A DNA stretch of 18,387 nt from JAPSGM01 sp036556985 (lineage in GTDB: Bacteria; Chloroflexota; Limnocylindria; QHBO01): assembly GCA_036556985.1 (NCBI GenBank), contig DATBIK010000028.1, positions 1 to 18,387 on the forward strand. Direction: 5' to 3'. The first letter of the stretch is position 1. Every line of letters starts with the position of its first letter. Below the pieces are notes generated by a model. The model ran no database searches and was not told the origin of the DNA. It was given only the letters and a program-made list of their open reading frames with translations. Made by a program: the position numbers and the translations under genes. Positions 1 to 7,861 of the stretch are shown one piece after another.

Positions 1-725
1 ACGAGCATGCCGCTGGCGAGCAGCCGCCCGTCGTGGCGCGCCTCGAAAATGCTCGCCCGCCCCGCGCCGGCCAGCCCTCGCCAAGCGGCGCGGTAGCGCT
101 CGAGCGGCGGCCGCGGGAAGCCGGCGCGCGACTGCGTCTCGAGGACGAGCGCGTGGAGCTCGTCGATCGCCCGCTCGTCGGCCGGGTCGGTCACGCGCGT
201 CACCGCCACCCCCTCGCGCTCGGCACGGCGCACCGCATAGCGGGTGTCCTTGTCGAAGGCGGCCAGCATTGCCTCGTCGTCGGCGAGCGGCACCAGGCGC
301 GTCTGGCCCACCTGGAGCGTGCGGGGGTCGTGCGGCAGCCGCGCGAATTGCTCGGTCGGAGTTGCCCCCTGCTCGAGGCGCGGCTCGAGCTTCACCGCGA
401 TCGCGCGGGACGCGCGGGCTGCCTCGCGCAGCCCGATGATCACCGCCCGCAGCCGCTCGCCGGCACGCGGGTGGTCGTAGTCGAGCACCGGCCCGCGTGG
501 CACGTACCAGAACGCGCGTCCGAGCGGCAGCCGCCGCACCTGGGCGGCCGCGATGGCCACCAGCGTCCCTTCCTCCTCGGCCACGAAGCGGCGCTGCGGC
601 TGCTCGTCGAAGGCGGCGACATCGGCCCAGGCCCAGTCGTGGAGGAAGTCGCCGTACGGGCAGGCGGCGAGGAAGGCCTGCCAGGCGGCCTCCTCCTGCG
701 GCTCCGCCGGCCGGACGGTGATCAT
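1..725 (-). CDS. FemAB/FemX-like peptidyltransferase (3' end cut by window edge)
   Basis: I read this frame directly from the reverse strand; it starts at an ATG at 725 and is still open at position 1 after 241 codons. FemABX enzymes use aminoacyl-tRNA to add amino acids to the lipid II stem peptide, building peptidoglycan cross-bridges at the inner face of the membrane. Visible family features are an aromatic and acidic segment (FLHDWAWADV, residues 27-36), a YVPRGPVLD motif (74-82) and the basic DKDTRYAVRRAEREGV segment (158-173), which matches the family's K/R-rich helix. Family members are usually about 330-420 residues, so roughly 100 or more are missing beyond the edge. The start ATG overlaps the murJ stop as ATGA, so translation is probably coupled to the lipid II flippase, which fits a role in wall assembly. 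The exact amino acid added cannot be read from sequence. Some FemAB-like proteins act in exopolysaccharide clusters instead. Confidence 0.85.
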   Translation of the reverse strand, partial: MITVRPAEPQEEAAWQAFLAACPYGDFLHDWAWADVAAFDEQPQRRFVAEEEGTLVAIAAAQVRRLPLGRAFWYVPRGPVLDYDHPRAGERLRAVIIGLREAARASRAIAVKLEPRLEQGATPTEQFARLPHDPRTLQVGQTRLVPLADDEAMLAAFDKDTRYAVRRAEREGVAVTRVTDPADERAIDELHALVLETQSRAGFPRPPLERYRAAWRGLAGAGRASIFEARHDGRLLASGML

Positions 726-2383
726 GCCGCACCCCGCGAGCGCCGGCGGGCGAGGAGGGCGCGCATCTGGCCGATCTCCGGCGCCTTCAGGGCCGAGGCG
801 ACGAGGAGGTAGATCGCGCCGCCGCCGCCGGTTAGGAGCCCGACGATGACGAGGCGCGCCAACCCGTTCTCGAGCAGCGCCGGCACCCACGCCTGCGCCA
901 GGGTCAGCCCGCCGAGCATGAGCAGCGCCGCCGCCAGCCCGGCGAGCGCGGAACGGCCAGCCGAGCGCAGGACCTCGCGCTCCTCGAGGGAGTCGATTCG
1001 GCGGTGGAGGAAGACGAGCAGGCCGCCCACCTCGAGCAGCGTCGTCAGCGAGAGGGCCAGGGCCAGGCCCTCGACGCCCATCGGTCCCACCAGCCAGAGC
1101 ATGAGCGGGACGTTGACGGCCACGCCGATGACCGCCCAAGTCACGGGCGTTCGGGTGTCGTGCATGGCGTAGAACGAGCGCGACAGGACATGGACCACGA
1201 TGTGCCCCACCAGGCCGAGGGCGAAGAAGCGCAGGACGCTGGCCGTCCGCTCCGCGGACTGCTCGCCGAACAGGCCGTACTGGAAGAAGACCGATGTGAT
1301 CGGCTCCGCCAGCACGATCAGTGCCGCCATGATCGGTGCGGCCAGGAAGACGAGGACGCGCAGCGAGCCGGACACCGCGCGCCGGATCTCGGGCAGGCGG
1401 CCGAGGGCCGCGTCGCGGCTCAGCGTCGGGAAGAGGGCAACCGCCACGCTCACGCCGAGCACGCCGACCGGCAGTTGGCTGAGCTGGAAGGCGTAGTTCA
1501 GGGCGGTGATGCTGCCCGCCGTCAACCCGCTGGCCAGCACCGTGGAGACGATGAAGTTGATCTGCCCGGCCGCCAGCCCCAGCATGCGCGGCCCCATCAG
1601 CCAGGCAACCTTGCGCACGCCCGGGTGCGACAGGCCGATGGACAGGTCGTAGCGCTGCCCCACCTTGCCGAGCTCCGGCAGCTGGATGGCGAGGTGCGCC
1701 AGCGAGCCCACCGCCACGCCCACCGCCAGGCCCTCCACGCCGAGAACCGGCGCCAGGAAGATGGCGGCGGCGATGATGCACAGGTTGTAGGCGAGCGGCG
1801 CCAGGGCCGGCACCGCGAAGCGCTCGTACGCGTTCAGGATGCCGCTGATGACCGCGCCGATGCCGATGAGGACCGGGCTGAGCAGCATGACCCGCGTCAT
1901 GCGCACGGTGAGCTCGGTGGTCGGCGCGTCAAAGCCGGGGGCCACGATCGGCACCACGAGCGGGGCGAAGATGGCCATGAGCAGGGACAGCACCGCCAGG
2001 GCGATCACGACGAGGTTGATGACGCTGCTCGCCAGGCGCCACGCCTCGCGCTCCTGGGCGCGGGCCCGATAGCTCGAGAAGACCGGGATGAGCGCCGCCG
2101 ACAGCGCCCCGGCCACGACGAGCTGGAAGATCGCGTCCGGGATTCGGAAGGCGGCGAAGTAGGCGTCCAGCTCGCGCCCCGTCCCGAACTGGGAGCCGAT
2201 GACGAGGAGCCGCACCCAGCCCAGCAGCCGGCTGGCGAGGGCCGCAACGGTGAGGATGAGGCTGGCCTGGGCGAGGATGCGCCCCGCCGACGGCCCCTCG
2301 GGGATGGCCGGCACCGGCTCCTCGCCCGGCGCCCCGGCGGGTCGTCCCGCGGTTCCTGGCGCCCCCGGGCCGGGTCCGGTCAC
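722..2383 (-). CDS. murJ: MurJ/MviN lipid II flippase
   Basis: A 553-residue polytopic membrane protein of the MOP exporter superfamily, which moves lipid II across the cytoplasmic membrane for peptidoglycan synthesis. The sequence shows the typical N-terminal SRLLGWVRLLVIGSQFG segment, then DAYFAAFRIPDAIFQLVVAGALSAALIPVFS, followed by successive hydrophobic segments consistent with about 14 transmembrane helices. I chose the GTG at 2383, which overlaps the xerC stop as GTGA. It leaves a Pro/Gly/Ala-rich cytoplasmic extension of about 35 residues before the first helix, longer than in most MurJ proteins. No ATG is available nearby, so the exact start is the least certain part. The C-terminal tail is Arg-rich and short. 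The gene overlaps the downstream FemAB-like gene by 4 bp, placing the flippase and a probable lipid II-modifying enzyme in one transcript. Confidence 0.93.
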   Translation of the reverse strand: MTGPGPGAPGTAGRPAGAPGEEPVPAIPEGPSAGRILAQASLILTVAALASRLLGWVRLLVIGSQFGTGRELDAYFAAFRIPDAIFQLVVAGALSAALIPVFSSYRARAQEREAWRLASSVINLVVIALAVLSLLMAIFAPLVVPIVAPGFDAPTTELTVRMTRVMLLSPVLIGIGAVISGILNAYERFAVPALAPLAYNLCIIAAAIFLAPVLGVEGLAVGVAVGSLAHLAIQLPELGKVGQRYDLSIGLSHPGVRKVAWLMGPRMLGLAAGQINFIVSTVLASGLTAGSITALNYAFQLSQLPVGVLGVSVAVALFPTLSRDAALGRLPEIRRAVSGSLRVLVFLAAPIMAALIVLAEPITSVFFQYGLFGEQSAERTASVLRFFALGLVGHIVVHVLSRSFYAMHDTRTPVTWAVIGVAVNVPLMLWLVGPMGVEGLALALSLTTLLEVGGLLVFLHRRIDSLEEREVLRSAGRSALAGLAAALLMLGGLTLAQAWVPALLENGLARLVIVGLLTGGGGAIYLLVASALKAPEIGQMRALLARRRSRGAA

Positions 2384-3312
2384 CGCTCCCCGCCGTCGCG
2401 GCCGCGTCGCGCGCGTGGGTGCGCGGCGCGGTAGGCCCCCCGGAGCGCGGCGTCGGACAGGTGGGTGTAGACCTGGGTTGTCGCCAGGTTCGCGTGGCCG
2501 AGCAGCTCCTGCACGCTGCGCAGGTCGGCGCCGCCCTCGAGCATGTGGGTCGCGAACGAGTGGCGCAGCGTGTGCGGCGAGGCACGCTTCGCAAGGCCGC
2601 TGGCGTCGGCCCACCGCTCCACGGCGAGCCGCGCGCCACGGGCAGACAGCGGCGTGCCGCGGGCATTGAGAAAAACGGCCGGCGTCGCCGCTCCCCGGGC
2701 GGCGAGCACGGGGCGGCCCTCGGCGAGGTACGAGCGCAGCGCGCCCTGGGCCGGTGCCCCGAAGATGAGCTCACGTTCCTTGCGCCCCTTGCCCACCACC
2801 CGGAGCCGCCCCCGCGGAGCGTCGATGCGGTCCACGGTCAGCGTCGCCGCCTCGCTGATCCGCATCCCGGTGGCGTACAGGAGCTCGAGCAGCGCCGCGT
2901 CACGCCGGCGGAGGGCGTCCCCCACCACATCCCGCGCGCCGCGCAGCGCTGGCGCCTCCACGAGCCGGGCCGCGTCGTCGACGCTGAGGACCTTCGGCAG
3001 CCGCCCCGGCCGTCGCGGCGAGCGGACGCCCGCCATGGGGTCGACGTCGATCCAGCCCTGGCGCGCGGCGTGGCGGTAGAAGGAACGGATGGCCGCCAGC
3101 CGGCCGGCCACCGAGCTCGGCGCCAGGCCGCGGTCGGCGAGCGTGGCGAGGTAGGCGCGCACCGTGGCGCGGTCCGGCGCCCGCCAGCCGACCCCGCGAC
3201 GCTCGAGGTGGTCGAGGAACTCACCGGCGTTGCGCTCGTACTCGCGCACCGTGCCGTCCGACGCGTTGCGAGCCCGCAGGGCGTCCAGGAAGCGCTGGAG
3301 CTCCGGGATCAT
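2380..3312 (-). CDS. xerC: Tyrosine recombinase XerC/XerD
   Basis: A 310-residue tyrosine recombinase, the usual length for Xer proteins that resolve chromosome dimers at dif during division. The N-terminal SAM-like core-binding domain spans about residues 1-90 and the catalytic domain about 105-300. All six active-site positions are visible: Arg151 (GMRISEA), Lys175 (GKGRKER), His247 and Arg250 (HTLRHSF), His273 (LGHANL) and the nucleophile Tyr282 (VYTH). The start ATG at 3312 overlaps the topA stop as ATGA. The placement directly after topA matches codV/xerC in Firmicutes, which is why I prefer xerC, but residues alone do not separate XerC from XerD. Many single-Xer genomes exist, and whether a partner is present elsewhere cannot be judged. 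No prophage or integron genes lie nearby, so a mobile-element integrase is unlikely. Confidence 0.9.
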   Translation of the reverse strand: MIPELQRFLDALRARNASDGTVREYERNAGEFLDHLERRGVGWRAPDRATVRAYLATLADRGLAPSSVAGRLAAIRSFYRHAARQGWIDVDPMAGVRSPRRPGRLPKVLSVDDAARLVEAPALRGARDVVGDALRRRDAALLELLYATGMRISEAATLTVDRIDAPRGRLRVVGKGRKERELIFGAPAQGALRSYLAEGRPVLAARGAATPAVFLNARGTPLSARGARLAVERWADASGLAKRASPHTLRHSFATHMLEGGADLRSVQELLGHANLATTQVYTHLSDAALRGAYRAAHPRARRGRDGGER

Positions 3313-5981
3313 GCGCGACGCTTGCGCGCCGGCGCCCTGCGCGCCTTCGTGCGGGAAGCGCCACCCCGTCCCCCGGACCGCGGCCGCCGCCCGTTGCCCG
3401 ACGCCTCCCGCGCCTGGAGGAGCCCCACCGCGGCCTCGAGCGTGACCTCCTCCGTGCCGACATCCTTCGGCAGGGAGGCGTTCGTGGTGCCGTCGGTCAC
3501 GTACGGCCCGTATCGGCCCTCGAGCAGCTGGACCGGTGCGCCGGAGGTGGGGTGGGCTCCGAGCTCGCGCAGCACCGTGCGGCTGGCGCCGCGGCGCGTG
3601 GTCTTCTCCTGGCGGAACAGCTCGAGCGCCTCGTCCAGGGTGACGGCGAAGACCTGCTCGTCGCCCGACAGCGAGCGGAACTCGTCGCCCCGCTTCACGT
3701 AGGGCCCGAATCGGCCGAAGTTGGCGACGATCTCCTCCCCCGAGTCCGGGTCGCGACCGAGGCTGCGCGGCAGGGCCAGCAACTCCAGCGCCCGCTCCAG
3801 CGTCATCGCGGCCGGGTCGTCCGCGCGCGTCAGCGACGCCCGCCGCGGCTTCTCCGTGCTTCCCTTCTCGGGCGTCTCGCCCAGCTGCACGTACGGGCCG
3901 AAGCGGCCGCTCATGAGGTACACCGGCTGCCCCGTGTCCGGGTCGTCGCCGAGGCTTGCCGGCCCCTTCGCCCGCGACGCGACCAGCTCGACGGCCGCCT
4001 CCAGGGTGAGGTCGGCCGGCGGGGTTTCCTCCGGCACCGATGCCTTCACGGCGTCGTCGCCCTCCCCCACCTGCACGTACGGGCCGAATTTCCCGATGCG
4101 CACCACGACCGCCGCGCCGCTCTCCGGGTGAGTCCCCAGCGGGATGGCCGGGTAGGCGATCTGCGGCTCGCTCTCGACGAGCGCCTGCAGGCCCGGCCAG
4201 GTGTCGCCCCCGTCCCCGTGGTAGAAGGCCTCGAGGAACTCGTCGCGCCGCCGCTCCCCCTTGCTGATCTCGTCGAGGTTCTCCTCGATCTGGCCGGTGA
4301 AGCCCAGCTCGACGAGCGCGGTGAAGTGGTCCTTCAGCAGCTGCGTGACCGCGAACGCGACGAAGGTCGGCACGAGCGCCTTGCCCTGGCGCCAGACGTA
4401 CCCGCGGCGCTCGATGGTCGAGATGATCGAGGCGTACGTCGACGGGCGGCCGATGCCGTCCTCTTCCAGCCGCTTGACGAGCGACGCATCGGTGTAGCGG
4501 GCCGGCGGCGTCGTCTCGTGGCGCCGCGTCTCGAGCTGGCGAAGCGCTATTGGTCCATCGGCGCCGACGGGGTCGCCCACCGACAGGCGCGGCAGCAGCG
4601 TCTCCTGGTCGCCCAGCTCGGCGGCCGGGTCGTCCGATCCCTCCACGTACGCCCGCAGGAAGCCGGCGAACGGCACCGTCCGCCCCGATGCGGTGAAGAC
4701 CGCAGGTCCGTCCGGCGTCTCGGCGGTGATCTCGACGGTCGTGCGCAGGACCCGGGCGTCGGCCATCTGCGAGGCGACGGCCCGCTTCCAGATCAGGTCG
4801 TACAGGCGCGCCTCGTCCTGGCCCAGGGCGCCGCCGAAGCGGTCCGGGGTGCGTCCGAAGTCGGTGGGCCGGATCGCCTCGTGCGCCTCCTGCGCGTTCT
4901 TCACCCGGGTCCGATAGCGCCGCGCGCCGTCGTGGAAGTCCGCGCCGTAGAGCTGGCGGATGGCCGTGCCGGCATCGGCCAGCGAGCGATCGCTGAGCGT
5001 GGTCGAGTCGGTGCGGTGGTAGGAGATGAGGCCCTCCTGGAAGAGGCGCTGCGCGGCGTTCATCGTCCGATCGGCGGAGAAGCCGAGCTTGCGGTTTGCC
5101 TCCTGCTGAAGCGTCGAAGTGGTGAAGGGCGGGTACGGGGACTGCCGGCCGGGCCGCTCTTCGACGGACGTGACCCGCCACGGCAGACCGGCGCGGAGAT
5201 GGTCGCGAAGCAGGTGAGCAGTTCGTTCGTCGAGGAGCCGAGCGCCGCTCTCGCGCAGCATGCCGGTCTCCGGGTCGAAGTCGCGGCCGCCGGCCACGCG
5301 CTCGTCGCCGAGCCGGGCCAGCGTGGCGCGGAAGGCCCCGTCCGGGGCCTCGATCTCCGCCTCGAGGCCCCAGTAGGTGCCGGCCCGGAAGCGGCGTCGC
5401 GCCTCCTCGCGCTCGACGACGAGGCGCACCGCCACGCTCTGCACGCGTCCCGCCGACAGGCCGGTCTGCACCTTCTTCCACAGGACCGGCGATACCATGT
5501 AGCCGTACAGCCGATCCACGATGCGGCGGCTCTCCTGGGCGTCGACCAGCCGAAGGTCGATCTCCCTCGCCTCGGCGATCGCGCGGCGGACGGCCTCCTC
5601 GGTGATCTCGTGGAACTCGATGCGGCGAACCGGGACGGTCGGCTTCAGGACCTCGCGCAGGTGCCAGCTGATCGACTCGCCCTCGCGGTCCGGGTCGGTG
5701 GCGAGGAGGATCTCGGGAACGTCGCGCACCGCGGCCCGCAGGTCGCGGATGCGGCCTGCTTTGTCGCGCGGCACGACGTAGTACGGGCGGAATCCGTTTT
5801 CGACGTCCACGCCCATGCGGCCCCAGGGCTTGTCGCGGATGGCCGCGGGCACCTCCGAAGCGTTGTCCGGCAGGTCGCGGACGTGGCCGACGCTCGCCTC
5901 CACCCGGAACTCGTCCCCGAGCAGGCGTGCCAGGGTGCGCGCCTTCGCCGGGGACTCGACGATGACGACCGGCTTCGACAT
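3309..5981 (-). CDS. topA: DNA topoisomerase I (type IA)
   Basis: An 890-residue type IA topoisomerase that relaxes negative supercoils through a 5'-phosphotyrosine intermediate. The TOPRIM domain at the N-terminus carries Glu9 in VIVESPAKA and the DPDRE acidic motif at about residues 96-100. The catalytic Tyr321 sits in the SYHRTDS motif, equivalent to Tyr319 of E. coli. The C-terminal third lacks Cys4 zinc fingers. Instead it has four repeats centred on FGPYV or YGPYV (IGKFGPYV, SGRFGPYV, FGRFGPYV, EGRYGPYV), typical of actinobacterial and Chloroflexi enzymes, then a strongly basic Arg/Lys tail likely to bind DNA. I chose the ATG at 5981 because the conserved MSKPVVIVESPAKA begins there. 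A GGAGG lies 12 nt upstream, a rather long spacing, inside the end of a short upstream ORF. Promoter-like and palindromic elements precede it, and xerC follows with a 4-bp overlap. Confidence 0.96.
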   Translation of the reverse strand: MSKPVVIVESPAKARTLARLLGDEFRVEASVGHVRDLPDNASEVPAAIRDKPWGRMGVDVENGFRPYYVVPRDKAGRIRDLRAAVRDVPEILLATDPDREGESISWHLREVLKPTVPVRRIEFHEITEEAVRRAIAEAREIDLRLVDAQESRRIVDRLYGYMVSPVLWKKVQTGLSAGRVQSVAVRLVVEREEARRRFRAGTYWGLEAEIEAPDGAFRATLARLGDERVAGGRDFDPETGMLRESGARLLDERTAHLLRDHLRAGLPWRVTSVEERPGRQSPYPPFTTSTLQQEANRKLGFSADRTMNAAQRLFQEGLISYHRTDSTTLSDRSLADAGTAIRQLYGADFHDGARRYRTRVKNAQEAHEAIRPTDFGRTPDRFGGALGQDEARLYDLIWKRAVASQMADARVLRTTVEITAETPDGPAVFTASGRTVPFAGFLRAYVEGSDDPAAELGDQETLLPRLSVGDPVGADGPIALRQLETRRHETTPPARYTDASLVKRLEEDGIGRPSTYASIISTIERRGYVWRQGKALVPTFVAFAVTQLLKDHFTALVELGFTGQIEENLDEISKGERRRDEFLEAFYHGDGGDTWPGLQALVESEPQIAYPAIPLGTHPESGAAVVVRIGKFGPYVQVGEGDDAVKASVPEETPPADLTLEAAVELVASRAKGPASLGDDPDTGQPVYLMSGRFGPYVQLGETPEKGSTEKPRRASLTRADDPAAMTLERALELLALPRSLGRDPDSGEEIVANFGRFGPYVKRGDEFRSLSGDEQVFAVTLDEALELFRQEKTTRRGASRTVLRELGAHPTSGAPVQLLEGRYGPYVTDGTTNASLPKDVGTEEVTLEAAVGLLQAREASGNGRRPRSGGRGGASRTKARRAPARKRRA

Positions 5982-5988
5982 CGGGGTG

Positions 5989-6048
5989 TCAGCCCTCCTC
6001 TCGGCGAATCGTCGATGGTCCGGCGGGCTGCGCACAGGTCGTCGGCAT
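5989..6048 (-). CDS. Possible 19-codon upstream ORF in topA leader
   Basis: An ATG at 6048, nine bases downstream of a TACACT box, opens a 19-codon frame (MPTTCAQPAGPSTIRREEG) that ends in TGA at 5989, seven bases before the topA ATG. The topA Shine-Dalgarno GGAGG falls inside the last codons. If translated, the ribosome would cover and then release beside the topA start, so a coupling or attenuation role is conceivable. No similarity or conservation is known to me. It may be a chance frame in GC-rich DNA. Confidence 0.25.
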   Translation of the reverse strand: MPTTCAQPAGPSTIRREEG

Positions 6049-6057
6049 CGGTCAGGG

Positions 6058-6063
6058 AGTGTA
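6058..6063 (-). promoter_or_regulatory. topA: Candidate -10 box for topA
   Basis: TACACT on the minus strand lies 76 bases upstream of the topA ATG and fits the TANNNT pattern of sigma-70-type -10 elements. No good -35 hexamer is seen at 16-18 bp. The region where it would fall is occupied by a perfect GCTCCCGGGAGC palindrome. The site follows a strong hairpin after the upstream gene, so an independent topA promoter is reasonable. Confidence 0.4.
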
Positions 6064-6078
6064 GCACCGGCTTCCGGC

Positions 6079-6090
6079 GCTCCCGGGAGC
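6079..6090. repeat. 12-bp perfect palindrome at topA -35 position
   Basis: GCTCCCGGGAGC is self-complementary and is centred about 24 bp upstream of the TACACT box, covering the place of a -35 element. It could be an operator for a dimeric regulator, or a small second hairpin after the neighbouring terminator-like structure. There is no direct evidence of binding. Confidence 0.35.
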
Positions 6091-6093
6091 ATG

Positions 6094-6122
6094 CCACGAC
6101 CGGCCGCGCGGGCCGGTCGTGG
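6094..6122 (-). terminator. Strong hairpin after the CAP gene (terminator without U-tract)
   Basis: A perfect 12-bp inverted repeat (arm CCACGACCGGCC on the minus strand) encloses a 5-nt loop and begins 36 bases after the stop codon of the secreted CAP protein. The GC-rich stem is very stable. No run of T follows it on the minus strand, so it would be an I-shaped, U-less terminator or an mRNA-stabilising hairpin. It separates the CAP gene from the topA promoter region. Confidence 0.6.
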
Positions 6123-6158
6123 ACGGGTCGGAACGGGCCGCAGAGCCGCCCGCCGGGG

Positions 6159-7754
6159 TCAGCCGGCGAAGTTCCAGACGATCTTCACCTGGCCGCCGGC
6201 CGACGCGATGCCGACGCCTACCCTGGTGAACCTCGGGTTGAGGATGTTGGCGATGTGGTTGAAGTAGCCCGGGTACGGCTCGGACATGAACGTGCTGTGA
6301 CACCAGTCCAGTGTGGCCCGCACGCCGATGCCGGCGTGATAGCACAGGTTCTCGCCGGAGTGGCCGAAGCTGATGCCCGCGCGCCGCAGCCGGTCGGCCA
6401 CGCGCGAGCCATCGCGGCCCGTGTGGCTGAAGTAGTTGTAGCGCAGGAGGTCCCAGGCATAAGCGGTCGCCACCTGCGAGATCGCGCCGTCGAGGCGGAG
6501 GGGCGTGAAGCCGTAGTCCGCGCGGGACTGGTTGATCTGCCACAGCGCGTAGGCGATGACGTCCGACGGCGCGTTTGGGCCGCCGGTCGGAGGCGGGGGC
6601 GCGGGCGCCGCCGCGACGGCGGCCGGCTCCGGCTCCGCTCGCACGGGGGCCTTCGTGCTGAACGTCCACTTCCCGCTGACGCTGTTGCCGTCGACGTCGC
6701 GCGCGGCGCCACTGAGGCGGACGCGGAACGTCCGGCCGGCGCCGAGCGGGTGCTCGAAGGTGAAGCGCAGCTGGGTGCCTGCCTCGTTCCAGGACGCCTT
6801 GCCCGCGACCTCGCGCCCGCTGCCCGCCAGGACGCGGAGCGCGTCGCGGGTGCTGGCGCGGTCCATCGGCTGGCTGAACCAGAGCGTCAGTTCGTCGGGG
6901 TCGACGTTGCGCGCGCCGTCCTTCGGCGCCATCCGCACGACTTTCGCCCCGCCGCGTGTCGTGAACGAGAATGAATTGTCGCCGCCGAGCGGATTCCCGC
7001 GCTCGTCGCGGGCGCCGACGAAGCTGACCGCGTAGCGCGTGCCGGGCTCCAGCCGCTCCCGCGGCGTGAAGACGAGCGACGCGCCCGCCCAGCTGAGGTC
7101 GCCACGCACCGACGGGGCAATCGTGAACGCACGTTCCACGTCGGCCTGGCTCATCGCGGCGGAGAAGCCGATGGTGATGCTCGTGGCGGCGCTGACGTCG
7201 CCACTCGTGTCGGCGGCCATGGCGGTGGGGCTGACCTGCAGCGCCTCGGCCTCCATGTCCGCACGCGCCCGATCGCCGGATGTCTCCTCGACATAGTGGA
7301 GCTGGAATTCGCTGATCACCGGCGCCGTCTCGGTCGTGAAGGAGTACGACTGCGGGGAGCCGATGGCACGGCCTGCCGCCGTCAACGCGTCGGCGCCCAC
7401 CGTCACGACATAGCGCGCGTCGGTGCGCCAGCGTCGCTCCGGAGTGAGCGCGAGCTCGGTGCGATCGGCGTTCCACGACGCGCTCCAGGCACTGGCCGGT
7501 CGCAGGTCGAGCGACTCGACGACTGAGGCGGTGTCCATCGGCCGTTCGAAGGCGATGGTGACAGCCACATCGGTGGCAACGCCGGAACCGACGACCTGGG
7601 GCAGGATCGATCGGGCGACGACGGGGGTGAGCTCCGGACCGGCAGCCGCTCCCTGGAGGGAGGCTGCGAGCGCGACCCCGAGGGAGAGGGTCGCCAGTGA
7701 GACCCGGGTGATGGCCCGGTGTCGACGGAGCGCGGAAACGATACGGGGGATCAT
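6159..7754 (-). CDS. Secreted protein with three Ig-like (SbsA/Big_5) domains and a CAP/SCP domain
   Basis: A 531-residue predicted exported protein. Residues 1-38 form a signal peptide with an Arg-rich start, a hydrophobic core (VSLATLSLGVALAAS) and an AAAG cleavage region. Three Ig-like domains of the Big_5/SbsA type follow at about 45-144, 145-268 and 269-370; each has the I.F...M pattern and ends in a YSFTT, FSFTT or WTFST strand. A Pro/Ala-rich linker (371-396) leads to a CAP/SCP domain (397-531) with the family cavity residues His444 (YFSH), Glu468 (GEN) and His500 (NHIANIL). Cys471 and Cys485 could form a disulphide. The molecular function of bacterial CAP proteins is mostly unknown; I infer a cell-surface or wall-associated role. 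The ATG at 7754 has no Shine-Dalgarno of its own but overlaps the stop of a well-placed short ORF. A TTG at 7793 in the same frame is an alternative start. It sits between dprA and topA, where such a gene is unexpected. Confidence 0.85.
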   Translation of the reverse strand: MIPRIVSALRRHRAITRVSLATLSLGVALAASLQGAAAGPELTPVVARSILPQVVGSGVATDVAVTIAFERPMDTASVVESLDLRPASAWSASWNADRTELALTPERRWRTDARYVVTVGADALTAAGRAIGSPQSYSFTTETAPVISEFQLHYVEETSGDRARADMEAEALQVSPTAMAADTSGDVSAATSITIGFSAAMSQADVERAFTIAPSVRGDLSWAGASLVFTPRERLEPGTRYAVSFVGARDERGNPLGGDNSFSFTTRGGAKVVRMAPKDGARNVDPDELTLWFSQPMDRASTRDALRVLAGSGREVAGKASWNEAGTQLRFTFEHPLGAGRTFRVRLSGAARDVDGNSVSGKWTFSTKAPVRAEPEPAAVAAAPAPPPPTGGPNAPSDVIAYALWQINQSRADYGFTPLRLDGAISQVATAYAWDLLRYNYFSHTGRDGSRVADRLRRAGISFGHSGENLCYHAGIGVRATLDWCHSTFMSEPYPGYFNHIANILNPRFTRVGVGIASAGGQVKIVWNFAG

Positions 7755-7801
7755 TCGGCGCGTGGGCACGCCGCTCTGCTGATTCGAGTGCAATAGACCA
7801 T
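7751..7801 (-). CDS. Possible 16-codon leader ORF coupled to the CAP gene
   Basis: The ATG at 7801 is preceded by CAGGAG three bases upstream, the best Shine-Dalgarno in this leader. It opens a 16-codon frame (MVYCTRISRAACPRAE) ending in TGA at 7751. That TGA overlaps the ATG of the CAP gene as ATGA, the classic layout for translational coupling. The CAP start itself has no ribosome binding site, so ribosomes may reach it by reinitiation. The alternative is that the same AGGAG drives a TTG start at 7793 in the CAP frame. Confidence 0.4.
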   Translation of the reverse strand: MVYCTRISRAACPRAE

Positions 7802-7820
7802 GAACTCCTGCGGTTTCTGA

Positions 7821-7842
7821 CGCCCGTCGGGCACGACGGACG
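7821..7842 (-). repeat. Hairpin in the 5' leader of the CAP gene
   Basis: A 9-bp stem (one G-U pair) with a four-base TGCC loop forms on the minus strand, about 13 bases after the predicted transcription start. No T-run follows, so it is not an obvious intrinsic terminator. It may stabilise the leader or influence the short upstream ORF 20 bases later. Confidence 0.4.
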
Positions 7843-7861
7843 GAAGCCGTGAGGCGGCCGC

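Noticed and set aside
33..812. 259-codon plus-strand frame at the left edge
   Set aside because: It lies opposite the FemAB-like gene, whose minus-strand frame shows family motifs; the plus frame is low-complexity.
2380..3312. Integrase of a mobile element
   Set aside because: Length, operon position after topA and absence of phage, cassette or att-like repeats favour a housekeeping Xer recombinase.
3552..6974. 1140-codon open frame on the plus strand opposite topA and the CAP gene
   Set aside because: It is antisense to two clearly recognisable proteins, is Arg/Ala/Gly/Asp-rich with no domain, and is the expected shadow of GC-rich coding DNA.
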